NCBI GenBank assembly: GCA_907163375.1
Contig: CAJQUW010010456.1
Span: 62,001-126,000 of the forward strand
Length of the DNA: 64,000 nt
Source of the DNA: Prostheceraeus crozeri
Taxonomy: Eukaryota > Platyhelminthes > Polycladida > Euryleptidae
Direction: 5' to 3'
In this document: positions 47,629-58,984 of the stretch, piece by piece
Layout: every line of letters starts with the position of its first letter
How positions within the stretch are numbered: the stretch's first letter is position 1
Program-made: the position numbers and the translations under genes
The notes under the pieces: model-generated
Told to the model about the DNA's origin: nothing
The model's input: only the letters and a program-made list of their open reading frames with translations
Database searches by the model: none

Positions 47629-50000
47629 CAGGGCTGTGGAGCCGGAGCCGGAGCCGAGCCGGAGCCGAGCCGGAGCCGATTAATCACAAAGGCTCCGGCT
47701 CCGGCTCCGATGGTTTGAGCTTTGATATAAATCTAGAATTTTGAAAGTTATTAATTGGCATCATAAAAAAATTAAATCATTTGAAATCTAAAGATATGTC
47801 TTTGAAGTATACCAATGATCTGTCCTCCACGATATCTTTCTTTGCAGTTGCCGCCTTCTTTTGTATTATATTTATTATATATTTACACACATGTGTAATA
47901 TTTTTTTATTGCATATGTTTCGTAAGACTAATTTCCATATTGACAACGTATTCTCTAAAATCCATTAATTTGAAGACTTGTTATATGCATGCTAACTAGA
48001 TGATTGTAGATTCCTAGAGACAAGTCGCCAGTCATTTTTGTACACATTTCCAGTTCAGTCAGCAAAGATAATATAGCTACATTTCTTGCGCAATGTCTTA
48101 AATCTAGTACGGTTACTATGTAGGCTATCATCTATCGGTATGGCTACTGGCAGAAGCTACTGGCATCTGTGACAATGCCAATTTCCTTAGATTGTATTAT
48201 AGGCTCTTGTGCAGTCCCCCCACCTACATTTTTCAAAACAATCGATTATAGTCCGGGAGCTAGCGTGAAGTTGTGCAGGGAACGAGGTAGTACTTAAAGC
48301 TTTCACATAGCATAGTACACCTCTAACCTACTGCAAAACTTCGCGTCTGCCGGATCAGATCATTTGCTTTTCAGAAATAGAGAGGATAACACAATCCTAT
48401 GTATTTCCAGTGGTAAAATTGTGACATTTAAGGTGTTGACTCCATTTTTTCGAATTTTTGCTCATAAAAGTTACACAAATTGGTATTTTGTTGAACTGGT
48501 TATTATAGAAATCATCTACAGATCATGATCTTTCAAATGAGTTATCATTCAGTGACAGAGGATGAAGTAAAGTGTACAAACAGACACTTTCGTTGAAGCA
48601 TATCAACAATTTTCCTGAAATTTCTATGTTAAAATTTGCAGTTACACCAACGAAAATTGTCTGTTTGTACACTTTACTTCATCCTCTGTCACTGAATGAT
48701 AACTCATTTGAAAGATCATGATCTGTAGATGATTTCTATAATAACCAGTTCAACAAAATACCAATTTGTGTAACTTTTATGAGCAAAAATTCGAAAAAAT
48801 GGAGTCAACACCTTAAATGTCACAATTTTACCACTGGAAATACATAGGATTGTGTTATCCTCTCTATTTCTGAAAAGCAAATGATCTGATCCGGCAGACG
48901 CGAAGTTTTGCAGTAGGTTAGAGGTGTACTATGCTATGTGAAAGTTTTATGTACTACCTCGTTCCCTGCACAACTTCACGCTGGCTCCCGGACTATTATT
49001 CAATTTGATTAATTTTGATTGGAGGGATAACTCTTCACACTCACACGAATGACCTGACTACAAGTCCTCACATGGCTATAGCAATAAGCGACCCAGCCAC
49101 TTCTAGTAGCGCCCTATTATTTTAAAGGTATCTCATTCACAATGAATTTCCTTTGACTTCAAAATTCAAAGGGTATATTTCAATGCGAAAAACCCGAAGG
49201 CAAATTACAATGTTGACTTGCTGACGAAGTTTGCGACCATAACATCGCAATTACCCACGTAGATTTTTACAAAAGCACGGAATGCTTCACTCAAACCGGT
49301 GATGCTGAAACGGACATCCAATGGTGCTGCATCTTTTGACCAGAGAAAAAATGGGGGGGGGAGGACTGCACAAGAGCCGTATCGTGTAATAATATTTCCT
49401 CAAATGTCATAGACCTGTGGATTTCAAGAATTTTCATTATTATTTTTCCGTCTATGGTCAACACTTTATGCTGATATCATGCTGACTTATATGTAAACAA
49501 TAAAAAAAAGACTGAGACGCTCTCAATAAAGGCGCCTTTTGACCTCCCTTTTCTATTGTCTGTGACATTAAACCGCACGCGCATTTGAAAGCTAGCAAAG
49601 TAGATAGGATTTCTGCTCGGTGCTCGCAGTCAAATTTTATTATGCATAGTAGCACCCTGCAACATACTGTGTGATACTCCGAGTTCAGTTTCATCAGCCT
49701 AACCATCATCAGAGGAATACAAGTAGTGGTAATGTGTTATACATAAATTGAATATAAGAATATACATGAATCATTGATGAATTATTTAGTGCAACTTTAC
49801 GCCATAATGAAAAATACGAAATTAATATAATGTAAGTTAGGCCTTAACTTATTAAGTATGCTGCATAGAATTACAAAACTTGTCCTAAATTAGATATTTT
49901 TAATTTTTTTAAGTATAATTTTCAATTGTACATTTCTAGCCTACACTGCAATGAGGCTATCTAAATTACAATTTCTACAGATGATGAGTCGTGGGCTACC
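47629..50000. mobile_element. hAT-type element copy 2, left part, interrupted by E2
   Basis: Starts CAGGGCTGTGGAGCC with the same GAGCCG subterminal array as copy 1. It aligns with 2439-4045 except for a 745-bp foldback. It is cut at 50000, where E2 begins; copy 1 continues past the matching point (gctacc then caccgatc). The rest presumably lies beyond E2, outside the window. Confidence 0.85.
48250..48994. mobile_element. 745-bp foldback (MITE-like) element
   Basis: Two near-perfect inverted arms of ~360 bp, from AGTCCGGGAGCTAGCGTGAA to its inverted copy ending CTCCCGGACT, with a short centre near 48620-48650. It is absent from copy 1, whose intact target is cgattattcaattt. The flanks attat/attat suggest a 5-bp duplication (or 3-bp tta if the outer TA is part of the element). 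Confidence 0.85.
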
Positions 50001-50044
50001 AGTAGTAATCCCATCCCAGACGCAAGTCCGGTGCGGTGCAGTGG

Positions 50045-50075
50045 TGAGTCATCGATGAGTCATCAGGCTGACTCA
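50045..50075. promoter_or_regulatory. Three AP-1-type sites near E2 left end
   Basis: TGAGTCA at 50045 and 50056, TGACTCA at 50069, within 75 bases of the terminus. Confidence 0.55.
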
Positions 50076-52422
50076 GCCCCCCCTCTGGAAGGAAGTCGCC
50101 AAGGATGTGCTGGGAGGAATGGGTCCGAGACGAAGAAACCGTCCCCCCCCCTCTGGCGGGAAGGAAGGAAGGAGGAGTGATGAGGCAAGGGGTGGAATCT
50201 CGGAAGGATAGAGTGAGAAAAGGCGGGTGTTGGTGGTGTTGGGATGAGAAAGTCCATGTTTCGACAGGAAGGAGACCTCGGATGGGAAAACGGAGGGCAG
50301 ATTCGGACTCTACGTGAAATGTTGGGTTAGGAAGGATGTTTCCAGCGACATTTGAAGACACCCCCCCCCCCCGGCAACGATCTTCCAACTTTGGTGTGAG
50401 AGATGGTAGAAAGTCGTGCAATAGCTCATTTGAAAACTAAGAGTGAGAAAAAAGCAGTGGAAAGCTCAATTCGGACTAATTTTCCTGGGTTTAGGGAGGA
50501 AAATGGCAGGAAACCGTCAGAGTTGAAAAAGGCAGGTGTTGGAGGTTTTGGGATGAGAAAAGTCGTTTTTCGACAGGAAGGAGGTCTCGGATGGGAAAAC
50601 GGAGTGCAAATTCGGACGTTTTGGTCAAAGTTGGGTCTAGGAACTTCTTCCCAACTCAATCGGAGAGAAAAAGTTCTGACGTCCCCCCCCCTCGGCAGCG
50701 ATCTTCCAACTTTGGTTGTAGACATCGTACAAAGTCGTGCCATAGCTCGTTTGAAAGCTGGGAGTGAGACAAACTCAGTGGAAAACATGGCTTGTTCGTA
50801 TCTGCCTTCGTTTAGAGGTGAGATGTTATTGAAAATTTGGGACCTTGGCGAAAAAACGACAGAGTTAGAATGTTTATGAAAATCGCCCTAGCGGGTGAAG
50901 CAAGCCTCGGACGGGAAAACAGAGACCAGATTTGGAATCAGCGTCAAATTCTGTTTCGGCATGCTAAATTTGGAAGTCATCGGAGAGAAAAAAATTTTCA
51001 TCATTTTTCCGAAAAACGACTGTTAGAATTTTTGCGATGGCTGTGGGCTGTAGAGCCAAAACGAAGCATTGGATGGGAAAATGGAGGTCAGATTCGGATT
51101 CAGCGTCAAATTCTACATGGAAATGATGTATTTCCAGCTCCATCGGAGCACTACAACCGGAGATAGACGGGTTTTTAGTGTGTGGATGATGGGTATTACG
51201 TCATCAGCTGATCGCCACACACTATATGAGTGGAAACTCGGCTTGTGGAAATCAGTTCTCCTCCCGACTGGGTTGGGGTAGGTGAACTCTGGAGCTCCGA
51301 TGATAGCATTGGAAATCTGAAAAACCGGGTTTCTGTAAGAAACCGACTTAGAAAATTTCATTGCTGAAGTCAGCTAAGGCGTCAGACTTAGAGGTTCGCC
51401 AGGAAATGGCCTTCGTCTCCAGGTCATAAAAGACTCCAAAACTTTAAAGGCTTGTAACTTTGCTTCTACAAGTCCGTTTGACTTGATTCAAAAAAGGTTC
51501 GGTTGCTATTGACCTGCCCTAAGTGATAAACTACTTATAAAATTTCATAAGTAGTGCTAAAAAGTTGAAAAATTTAAATTCACTAGTTTTGGAGGTTTTC
51601 TGGGGTGTTCGACCCTGCTGAAGTCAACTAGATGATTTTTAGTGAGCCAGTCTTCTCATGGTATAAGCGGCTTTTCACTGAAAGCGAGCAAGACACGGAG
51701 AGTTTTGCTGTAATATTCCACTGACAGGGTGTTCCTTCGGGACGGCGGACGATGCCGTAGTGATAAGTGTGGCAAGGGAGTGTGTCATAGTTTAGACCGA
51801 AACCGCTGGGGCAACTCATGTCTCATGTTGGGCATTTGACACAGTTCTCAACGTAGCACTTTGAACGCCAATCGGTTGAGTCTTAGCTATCTTGTCATGG
51901 GTGGCCTCTAAACATCTCCATTGCAAAACGCTGGTGAATCAAGCTCTCTACGGCTTGCTATCAAGCTGATCAAAGTCTGCCAACCTCTTACCAACTCCAC
52001 CGGTTTTCATGTCTGGCGATCAAGTCATGGACGGTGCAAGTCACGGAGATTTTCGGTGTGATACTTCCTGTGGGTGATTTCGAGACAGCGGTGAAGTCCG
52101 GGGAGTACTGCACGGGACGTGGGCAATGGTAATCCTTGTGAAACCTCTCTGCGTCATGTTTGCAATTTTTCGTCTCAACGTTGTACTCTGACCGCCAGGG
52201 CGACATTTAGCTATCTGCCACAGGTTACCTCATAAAATCTCCATTGCACTTGTCTCCCGACAGTTGGCCAAGCATGCGAGAATGAACGATCAGTTCTTCT
52301 TGTCTCTATCACGATGACGAAATGATGAAGGAATGGAGGGAGGACATTCATGCGCCACACGCAACACATCACAGACTTCTCTCTTCGCTAGTGAACAAGC
52401 TCTTGTCAGTGTCGTGCAAAAG

Positions 52423-53460
52423 TTTTACTGCAGCACAGGTTGATGTATAGTTAGAAAAGTTTGATCATCAACGTTGTATTCGTAAGCCTAGTCAGAAACT
52501 TTATCATGTTGTATAAAGGTTTTACTGCAGCACAGGTTGATGTATAGTTAGAAAAGTTTGATCATCAACGTTGTATTCGTAAGCCTAGTCACAAACTTTA
52601 TCATGTTGTATAAAGGTTTTACTGCCACACAGGTTGATGTATAGTTAGAAAAGTTTGATCATCAACGTTGTATTCGTAAGTCTAGTCAGAAACTTTATCA
52701 TGTTGTACAAAGGTTTTACTGCATCACAGGTTGATTTATAGTTAGAAAAGTTTGATCATGATGTTTTATGAAACACATGCCATAAATGTTAGCGTTAGTG
52801 TAGTCAACTAGTTTTACTACAACACATGTTTGTAAAAGTAAAGGTCAGAAAGTGTATCATGGTTTGCAGAAGTTTTATTGCAACACAGGTTGATGCATAG
52901 TTAGAAAGTTTGATCATGACGTTTATTCGTGAGTGTCATCAGAAAGTGTAGCATGGTTTGTAAAAGCAAAGTTTAGTATAGTCAAATATTTTTACTGTAA
53001 CACAGGTTGATGTATAGTTAGAAAGTTTGATCATGACGTTTATTCATAAGTCTAGTCAGAAACTTTATCATGTTGTACAAAGGTTTTATTGCAACACAGG
53101 TTGATGTATAGTTAGAAAATTTGATCATGATGTTTTATGAAACACAAATGTCATGAAATGCAAGTGTTAGTGTAGTCAAATAATTTACCGCGACACCCGT
53201 TTGAGAAAATGAAGTTTGATCATAACGTTTATTCGTTAGTGTCGTCAGAAAGTGTATCATGGTTTGCAAAAGCAAAGTCTAGTATAGTCAAATATTTTTA
53301 CTGTAACACAGGTTGATGATGTATAGTTAGTCAAGTTTGATCATGATGTTTTATGAAACACAAATGTCATGAAATGCAAGTGTTAGTGTAGTCAAATAAT
53401 TTACCGCGACGCACGTTTGTGAAAATAAAGTTTGATCATTGACGTTGTATGACTGACCGA
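52423..53460. repeat. ~97-bp tandem repeats in E2 TIR
   Basis: TTTTACTGCAGCACAGGTTG recurs at 52423 and 52520, and as a variant at 52617 and 52714, giving a 97-bp unit. More degenerate copies continue to ~53460. Related units occur in the E1 TIR (1290-1640, 13340-13640) and at 63410-64000. Confidence 0.8.
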
Positions 53461-55211
53461 GCTCATCACAGCACTAGAAAGTTTTAGAAGGTTTTACTGC
53501 ACAGTGTAGATTGTCTTGTAACTTACTTTCACAGTGTTAGAAAGTTTTATTGGAGACAGTTGCCAAATGTTTCCCTATTAGAAAATTCAAACTTCATGAC
53601 TGTTAGATTAGCTTCATCAGGTTTACTAAAAGCAGTTTTCTACTGCAATGAGAGTTTAGAATGTTATATGAAAACAGTGTTCGCCACAGCACTAGAAAGT
53701 TTTATCCTTAGTTGAGATCCGGACTGCAGTGTGTAAAATTTTTTATGTGACAGTCTTTTCACAAACGGTGAAGTGTAAATTCAGAGTGAATACATCTGTT
53801 AGGTAGTCATTAACTTTGGATGTGAAGTAAAGCGAATCTGTGTACAGAATGAATTGAATATTAGACAACGCATGCAAGTTTTTGACGACTTGAGTGGTTG
53901 AAATCAAGTCTAAGTTTAACATGTTGGATATAAAAGTGAGATGGATAGGAATAAGTGTTGAATGTTTTATAAAACCAGATGTTGTCACAAACGTTGAGTG
54001 TGTATTCCATGACATTGAATCGCGTGGGTCGTAAAGTTCATCATCCAAGGCTAGGCTCCTCTACGTTGGATTTAGGGTTTTATATCACATGTGTTAACCG
54101 TTCGTGTAGAATACGTGAAGCACATGTTCGCTTAAACGCAAATGTTGAAATAAGTTTTGTAAGAAGTCTTTGACAGGTTGTTGTGAAACTTAGCGAACGT
54201 TGAAAAAAGTTTTATAAAATGTTTCTGCAGTCACACTCGTTAGCGTACCAGCTTTACTAAATGTGTTGTTTGCCTTTATCAAATTGAATGTGTGTGTTTT
54301 GTAAATAAAGACAGACAGCGTGTTTGCACTCTGCATCGACAGCATACAAGTATAGACATAACAACCTGTAACGTTGTTAGTCGAATGCATATGAGATAGG
54401 AAACATTGTCTGAGATAAAAATCAACCTGCTAGATGAAGTGAAACACAAAAGTGTCACAACTAGTTTACGGGAAATAAAGGAGAACTGTGACAACGTTTA
54501 CACTCATCATAGACAGATGAACATATAGTCTGACATTCAAATGAATGTCGTAAACATGAACTGCGGTGTAAGAAACTTTATGTCAACAACTTTATGTTGG
54601 TAAAACTTTCATAGATTGCAGGCGTGTTGAAAGCTGATATAAAGACCTGTAGAAACGCATAAGTCTTAGTTTAAGGACTCGACCCTTGAACTCACACAAT
54701 GAATACGTCTGTGTAGAAAACTCATTTGTAGGAAACAGCATTTTCTGTGTGAATGCAGACGATGTAAACATGACATTTAACATGGCTTGCAATAGTCAAC
54801 ATGCTGCCATTCAAAATGTTTATCATAAAACCTATCAGTGAAAAAACCCCTCCTGTGCCCACAAAGAATCATAAGTGCTCTCTGACGCCTGTCTGTCGCA
54901 CTGCCCCTCAGCAGATGGAGTAGAACACAGAGATGTACGCACTCTCTCTCTGGCGCCCGTCTGTCACATGAAACAGAGAGCTATCACATCTGTCCCAGGA
55001 TGTAGGAACGTATCGTAGCACCTGGCTGATTCCCACACAGCTCATTGCTATCGTACCTGAAGGGAGATTCATGCGATAAATGCATCTAAATTTGTTGAGT
55101 GGTTGAGGGTAGCAGTCAATGAAAATTTCTCTTCCCCTTTCTTCCTCCAACCATACGTTTAGAGCAATATGATAGCACGAATCAGACATTTGAAAGGCTG
55201 TATCATTCTCA

Positions 55212-55218
55212 TATAAAG
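55212..55218 (+). promoter_or_regulatory. TATA box of 55249 gene
   Basis: TATAAAG 31 bases before the ATG. The stretch from here to the ATG closely matches the minus-strand leader of the E1 gene at 11878. Confidence 0.6.
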
Positions 55219-55248
55219 CAGAGTCTCTTGCATTTTACTATCATAATC

Positions 55249-55704
55249 ATGTCTGAGAAGCCAACAGCGTGCGTGATCCCTTTTCGTATCATACACCGCG
55301 GTGAAGAATTCCACAGTGATATCTATGGTGAGGATATCACTGTGGAATTCGTGAAGTACTATTCTTACTTCACCCCACAGGAAGATTTGAGTCGACGAGT
55401 GCGAGAAGAGGCTGAGATGGAGGCAAGTGAGGCCGAGACGGTGGCAAGTGATGCCGAGACGGTGGCAAGTGATGCCGAGATGGCAACCAGCGAGAGCGAG
55501 ACGGTCGAAAGTGATAACATGGAAAGTGTGGATGTCATTGTGATATCGGATGATGAAGTAAGAGTTTTACACATGCATACGAATGGCTGTCATCTCGAAT
55601 CGTTCATGTTTTCTTTCAGTGATGGAGTGAGTGATGGGCGTTCTTTAGTTCATAAAATTATCATGCACACATACAGCACACTGTTTCACCACATTTCCTC
55701 GTGA
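55249..55704 (+). CDS. Acidic repeat protein with SUMO-interaction-like motif, candidate intron
   Basis: The ATG at 55249 is chosen over 55228 because it follows the short conserved leader and gives the MSEKPT start. The order is an N-terminal basic/hydrophobic part (to ~residue 50), three near-copies of an ASDAET/ASEAET unit (about 63-85), then DVIVISDDE at ~95-103. This ends exactly at a GTAAGA donor (55558). A TGTTTTCTTTCAG acceptor ends at 55619, defining a 62-bp intron. Splicing puts a TGA directly after DDE (103 aa); retention extends the frame to 55704. VIVISDDE fits a SUMO-interacting motif. Likely an early regulatory protein; function unproven. Confidence 0.55.
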   Translation: MSEKPTACVIPFRIIHRGEEFHSDIYGEDITVEFVKYYSYFTPQEDLSRRVREEAEMEASEAETVASDAETVASDAEMATSESETVESDNMESVDVIVISDDEVRVLHMHTNGCHLESFMFSFSDGVSDGRSLVHKIIMHTYSTLFHHISS

Positions 55705-57820
55705 ATGCATCATGAGTTCTTATAAGAACTTCCTTCTAATGCAGCTAAAGTGGTCCCAAGCCCACCACGTGTCTTCGGATATGGAATGCAGAGGGGAAGG
55801 ATATATGATGAATGGAATGAAATGGGAGGACACTCTTGCACCACATGCAGCCACAAACACATTTCTATCTTCATTAAGATGACATTCAATCACTTGAATT
55901 CCAATGTGACCTAATCCTTAGATCTCAGTACAGTCATCTCTCTAACGTACTTATTAAACCTATTATCTCTAACTTTACAAACACTGAAAGGATTCTAACA
56001 TGATTTCAAACTTTACAAACATCAACTATATTTCTAACGTTACAAACAGTGAAATGCTTGTGACACTATTTTATACTTTACCTATCTTGCAAACACTGAA
56101 ATGATTCTGATATTATTCCTAACTTTACAAGCAGTGACATGGTCTTGACTTTATTTTATACTTCGCCTATCTTACAAACACTGAAAGGATTCTAGCATGA
56201 TTTCAAACTTTACAAACATCAACTTTATTTTTAACGTTGCAAACAGTGAAGTGAATCTGACTTCATTTATATTTCACCTATCTTACAAACAGCGACATGG
56301 TGATAACTTTATTTCTAACTTTGCAATCATCAACTATATTTCTAACTTTACAAGCAGTAAAATGGTTGTAACTTTATTACTAAGTCAATCCACTCTATTG
56401 AAACGACAAGAAAACGACACAGTATGACCATGATATGTTATTGAAACCCACACAGCTTTTTTGTTATACTACCAATTCATTTCATGTCTTCTATCCTATA
56501 CACTCAAAACCTGCAACGACATTTATTCTATTACACCTGAAATCTATTGACATATGATACATTACATTAAATCTTCGATATCAAATACTATCATGAAACA
56601 ACTAGCAGTACCTGACTCTAAACATGCACTGATTCCCACATTTATGACATTAGTAATTTTTTCTATCATGTGTGACTACATGCTCATCAATATGAAAGGC
56701 TTGCAGTGACTTAACTCTTAATGTGTCCATGTCAAGCTTTTGGAAATAACTTTTCATGTACAGTTGACATACAATCAATTTCAACGGATGCTCCAGTCAT
56801 AGCATGTTATTCCTGCTTTCGCACTCATGGTGTCATGCTGCATCAACAAGTTGCTTCTATCTAACTTTTACATGAATAAACCAAACGCCCTGATGCTATA
56901 TGATACTGTCTCGATATGCTATTGTTGTTTCTTTTAACTATGTCACTGATTCAAACAGTTAATTACTCTACCTATTCATTAAACTTTGCAATCTCAATCT
57001 TTGCTTTCATCGAATGTGAACCTCTAATTTACATACAACAACTATGATATGTGTTCTATCTTATACACTCAACCAGTAGAGACATTCATTCTGTTACATC
57101 CATGAACATGATGTGATAAAATTCACATCATCTCAAAACCCTTTAACAGCGCTTGTCTTCAAACATATGCTGAATCACACACACACAGCTTGTTTGTTAC
57201 ACTACCAATTCATTTCAATGTGGGCTAATCTTGCATCACTCATTTCATGTAACACAATTTTTCACTTTAATTATTCCCAGAATGTTACTGCAGTGGTCTC
57301 AACACAATCCCTACCATGTATTCTAACACTCTAATCACTGTGCAATGACTGTTGTGAATTGTATCGCATTCACGTGCATGACCCAGACTTGTAAAATCCT
57401 GTTACTCAGGTGTGAGAAGGTTATGAGAACCTAAGATGCTTCAGCGGTTCATTTCAATTTACACGAGTAACATTTGATGCTTTCATGTCTAGTAACATGT
57501 ATGAGTTACTTCATCACTCTAGTTTAATGGAGAATTTGATTATTCATTCTTAGCTCGCTGAAGATGAGTGTTTGTATCACACTGTGAAGAGAGATTGCAA
57601 ACTAATGAAGATAGAAATTTGATATCTGTATACGTTTGGCGTGTGAGTGGCCATCCTTTCATCCCTTTCATCAATTTTCAACCCATCCTCTGAGTTCAAC
57701 GGGCTTGGAACCGTCAGAAAGTGAAAACACTTTCTGGCCTCATTATGGGTAGCCTCATGAAGGCTGTTTGGGACATTCACTAGCCTCATGAAGGCTGTTC
57801 GTGGCGTTCTCCGACTCCTC
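55705..57820. repeat. Non-coding, with ACTTTACAAACA-type repeats
   Basis: From ~55930 to 56400, units such as TTTCTAACGTTACAAACAGT and CTATCTTACAAACACTGAAA alternate irregularly. About 125 bp (55997-56122) recurs as 59930-60056, and the AACGACACAGTATGACCATG segment (~56413) recurs at ~60139. Hairpins at 57716-57735, 57751-57765 and 57782-57796 lie downstream of the coiled-coil gene. The frames at 56197 and 57113 are unsupported. Confidence 0.6.
57716..57796. ncRNA. Conserved hairpin cluster at 3' end of coiled-coil gene
   Basis: AGAAAGTG-aaaa-CACTTTCT (57716-57735), AGCCT-catga-AGGCT (57751-57765) and the same again (57782-57796), preceded by ACGGGCTTGGAACCGT. The order and spacers match 12827-12892 in E1, where stems differ but still pair. 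Confidence 0.6.
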
Positions 57821-57821
57821 T

Positions 57822-58977
57822 CTACTTTTGCTCGAAGATCTCTGTAAGAAAGAAAAATAGTGTTAGAGTTGATTGAGAGGCAATGACGTTCGAGTAACTT
57901 ACTAGGAATTTTCCTCTTCACTTTTCTCACTGAAAAATCACACAGTCGACCGTCTACCTCTATACTGATATGAATGCAGGTGACCCCACCTCCCTCATAG
58001 CACTCCTGTGTGGTGTTTAAATCATCTGTAACAGTAGGCACGTCACATACTTGGCTTCTGTAGATTGGCAGGTGTACCTCTACGTGTCTTCTCTTCATTT
58101 TCTTGTTGATGTCTTCAGCCTGACTAAGTCTCCTCTTCAGCTCATGATTTTCTTCTCTCATCCCTAGACAGTTCCTCTCTATTACACCAAGTCTGGTAAC
58201 CTCCTGCCTCTGATGATTCAACTCGGATACTACCTCCTCATAAGCCATCTCCTTCTCCTTCCATTCCCGCCTCTCTTTCATTAATGTTTCCTCTCTCTTC
58301 TGCAGCTGTAATACTTCCTCCTGTAAGACTTTCACCGTTCCCACTTTAATTTCTAGTTTTGCTATGTCCTGCACCATCTCTTTATTTTGTCTATTCATGG
58401 CCTCATAGCGATCTTTGAGCAGCATGTAATGGGTTTGCTGTGATGCTTTCGCCTTCAACTCATCTCTATCTAGAGCTCTTGTTTGCTCGCGTATACCGCC
58501 TTTCTTTGGCGTAGAAGTGTTAAGTGGCTCCTCTACACGTTCAGATGCGCGCTCAGATACATGTTCAGATTCCTGTTCACCACTCATGAAAACGGCTCTC
58601 ACCTCCTGTACTTCCCCTTCCTCCTCACTGCTGCTTGTATCGCTGAGGAAATGATCGCTCCCATCATCATCCAAGTCGACTATGTGTCTTACAGCCGCCC
58701 TCTCCTCCTGCCTTCGTCTATACAAGTCATCAAACCACTTTTTGAAGTGGCAGTTAGAAATAGACGCACTAGAACACTGGTCATGTCTTTTCCTAAATTC
58801 GACAAAGTCAGAGTCTGCTTCCACAGCATGATGGACACAGGTCTTTATTTCAAAGACCTTCTTATGCTCCCCAATGTGTTCCACCTGTCTCAAGTGCTTT
58901 TTGTATTCGGTCCCTCTGTATACTTTATCGCATGAACATCTTGTGACTCTGTAGCGCGAAGACTTTGATAAAACCAT
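57822..58977 (-). CDS. Long coiled-coil protein with Cys/His N-terminus, candidate 61-bp intron
   Basis: The minus-strand ATG at 58977 opens a frame with a Cys/His-rich head (RCSCDKVY, HLRQVEHIGEHKK, CVHH). An acidic middle follows (DLDDDGSD..., SSSEEEGE) around residues 100-130. A ~150-residue coiled coil (about 170-320) is rich in Glu/Lys/Gln with LQEEVLQLQKREETL. A GTAAGT donor (57902-57897) and TTTTTCTTTCTTACAG acceptor (ending 57842) define a 61-bp intron. Splicing ends the protein at TAG 57824-57822 (~364 aa). Unspliced, the frame runs to 57577. Just before the ATG, TTTTATCTTGTAG resembles a second acceptor (exon from 58984), so a 5' leader intron is possible. The plus frame at 58483 is a shadow. 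No family recognised. Confidence 0.65.
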
Positions 58978-58984
58978 GTTCAAA

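Larger units (their letters stand above)
50001..55053. repeat. E2 left terminal inverted repeat (~5 kb)
   Basis: Its inner part (about 52700-55053) is the reverse complement of 62017-64000. Its outer part resembles the E1 TIR: ~320-bp repeats at 50100-51170 (GTGAGAGATGGTAGAAAGTC at 50396 and the related copy at 50700), the CAGCTGATCGCCACA block at 51203, and the CTCTTCGCTAGTGAACAAGC block at 52380. ORFs within (49996-, 50403, 50426-, 53743-, 54592- and others) are repeat-derived and unsupported. Confidence 0.85.

Noticed and set aside
49996-50421. 141-aa minus ORF and overlapping plus ORF at 50105
   Set aside because: Both lie in C/G-run-rich subterminal repeats and start or stop at element boundaries; chance frames.
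52423-53460. CRISPR-like regularly repeated units
   Set aside because: Units are contiguous 97-bp tandem repeats with no unique spacers, in a eukaryotic element.
53743-54048. 101-aa ORF in the E2 left TIR, mirrored at 63094-63408
   Set aside because: Identity follows from the inverted repeat; amino-acid composition and repeat origin do not suggest coding.
54908-55189. 93-aa minus ORF crossing the TIR edge, with a related frame at 61977-62162 containing MSCVGISQVLRYVPTSW
   Set aside because: The shared part is simply duplicated by the TIR; the unshared N-termini differ and there is no family match. Not enough to call a gene.
58483-58935. 150-aa plus ORF
   Set aside because: Exact antisense shadow of the coiled-coil gene.
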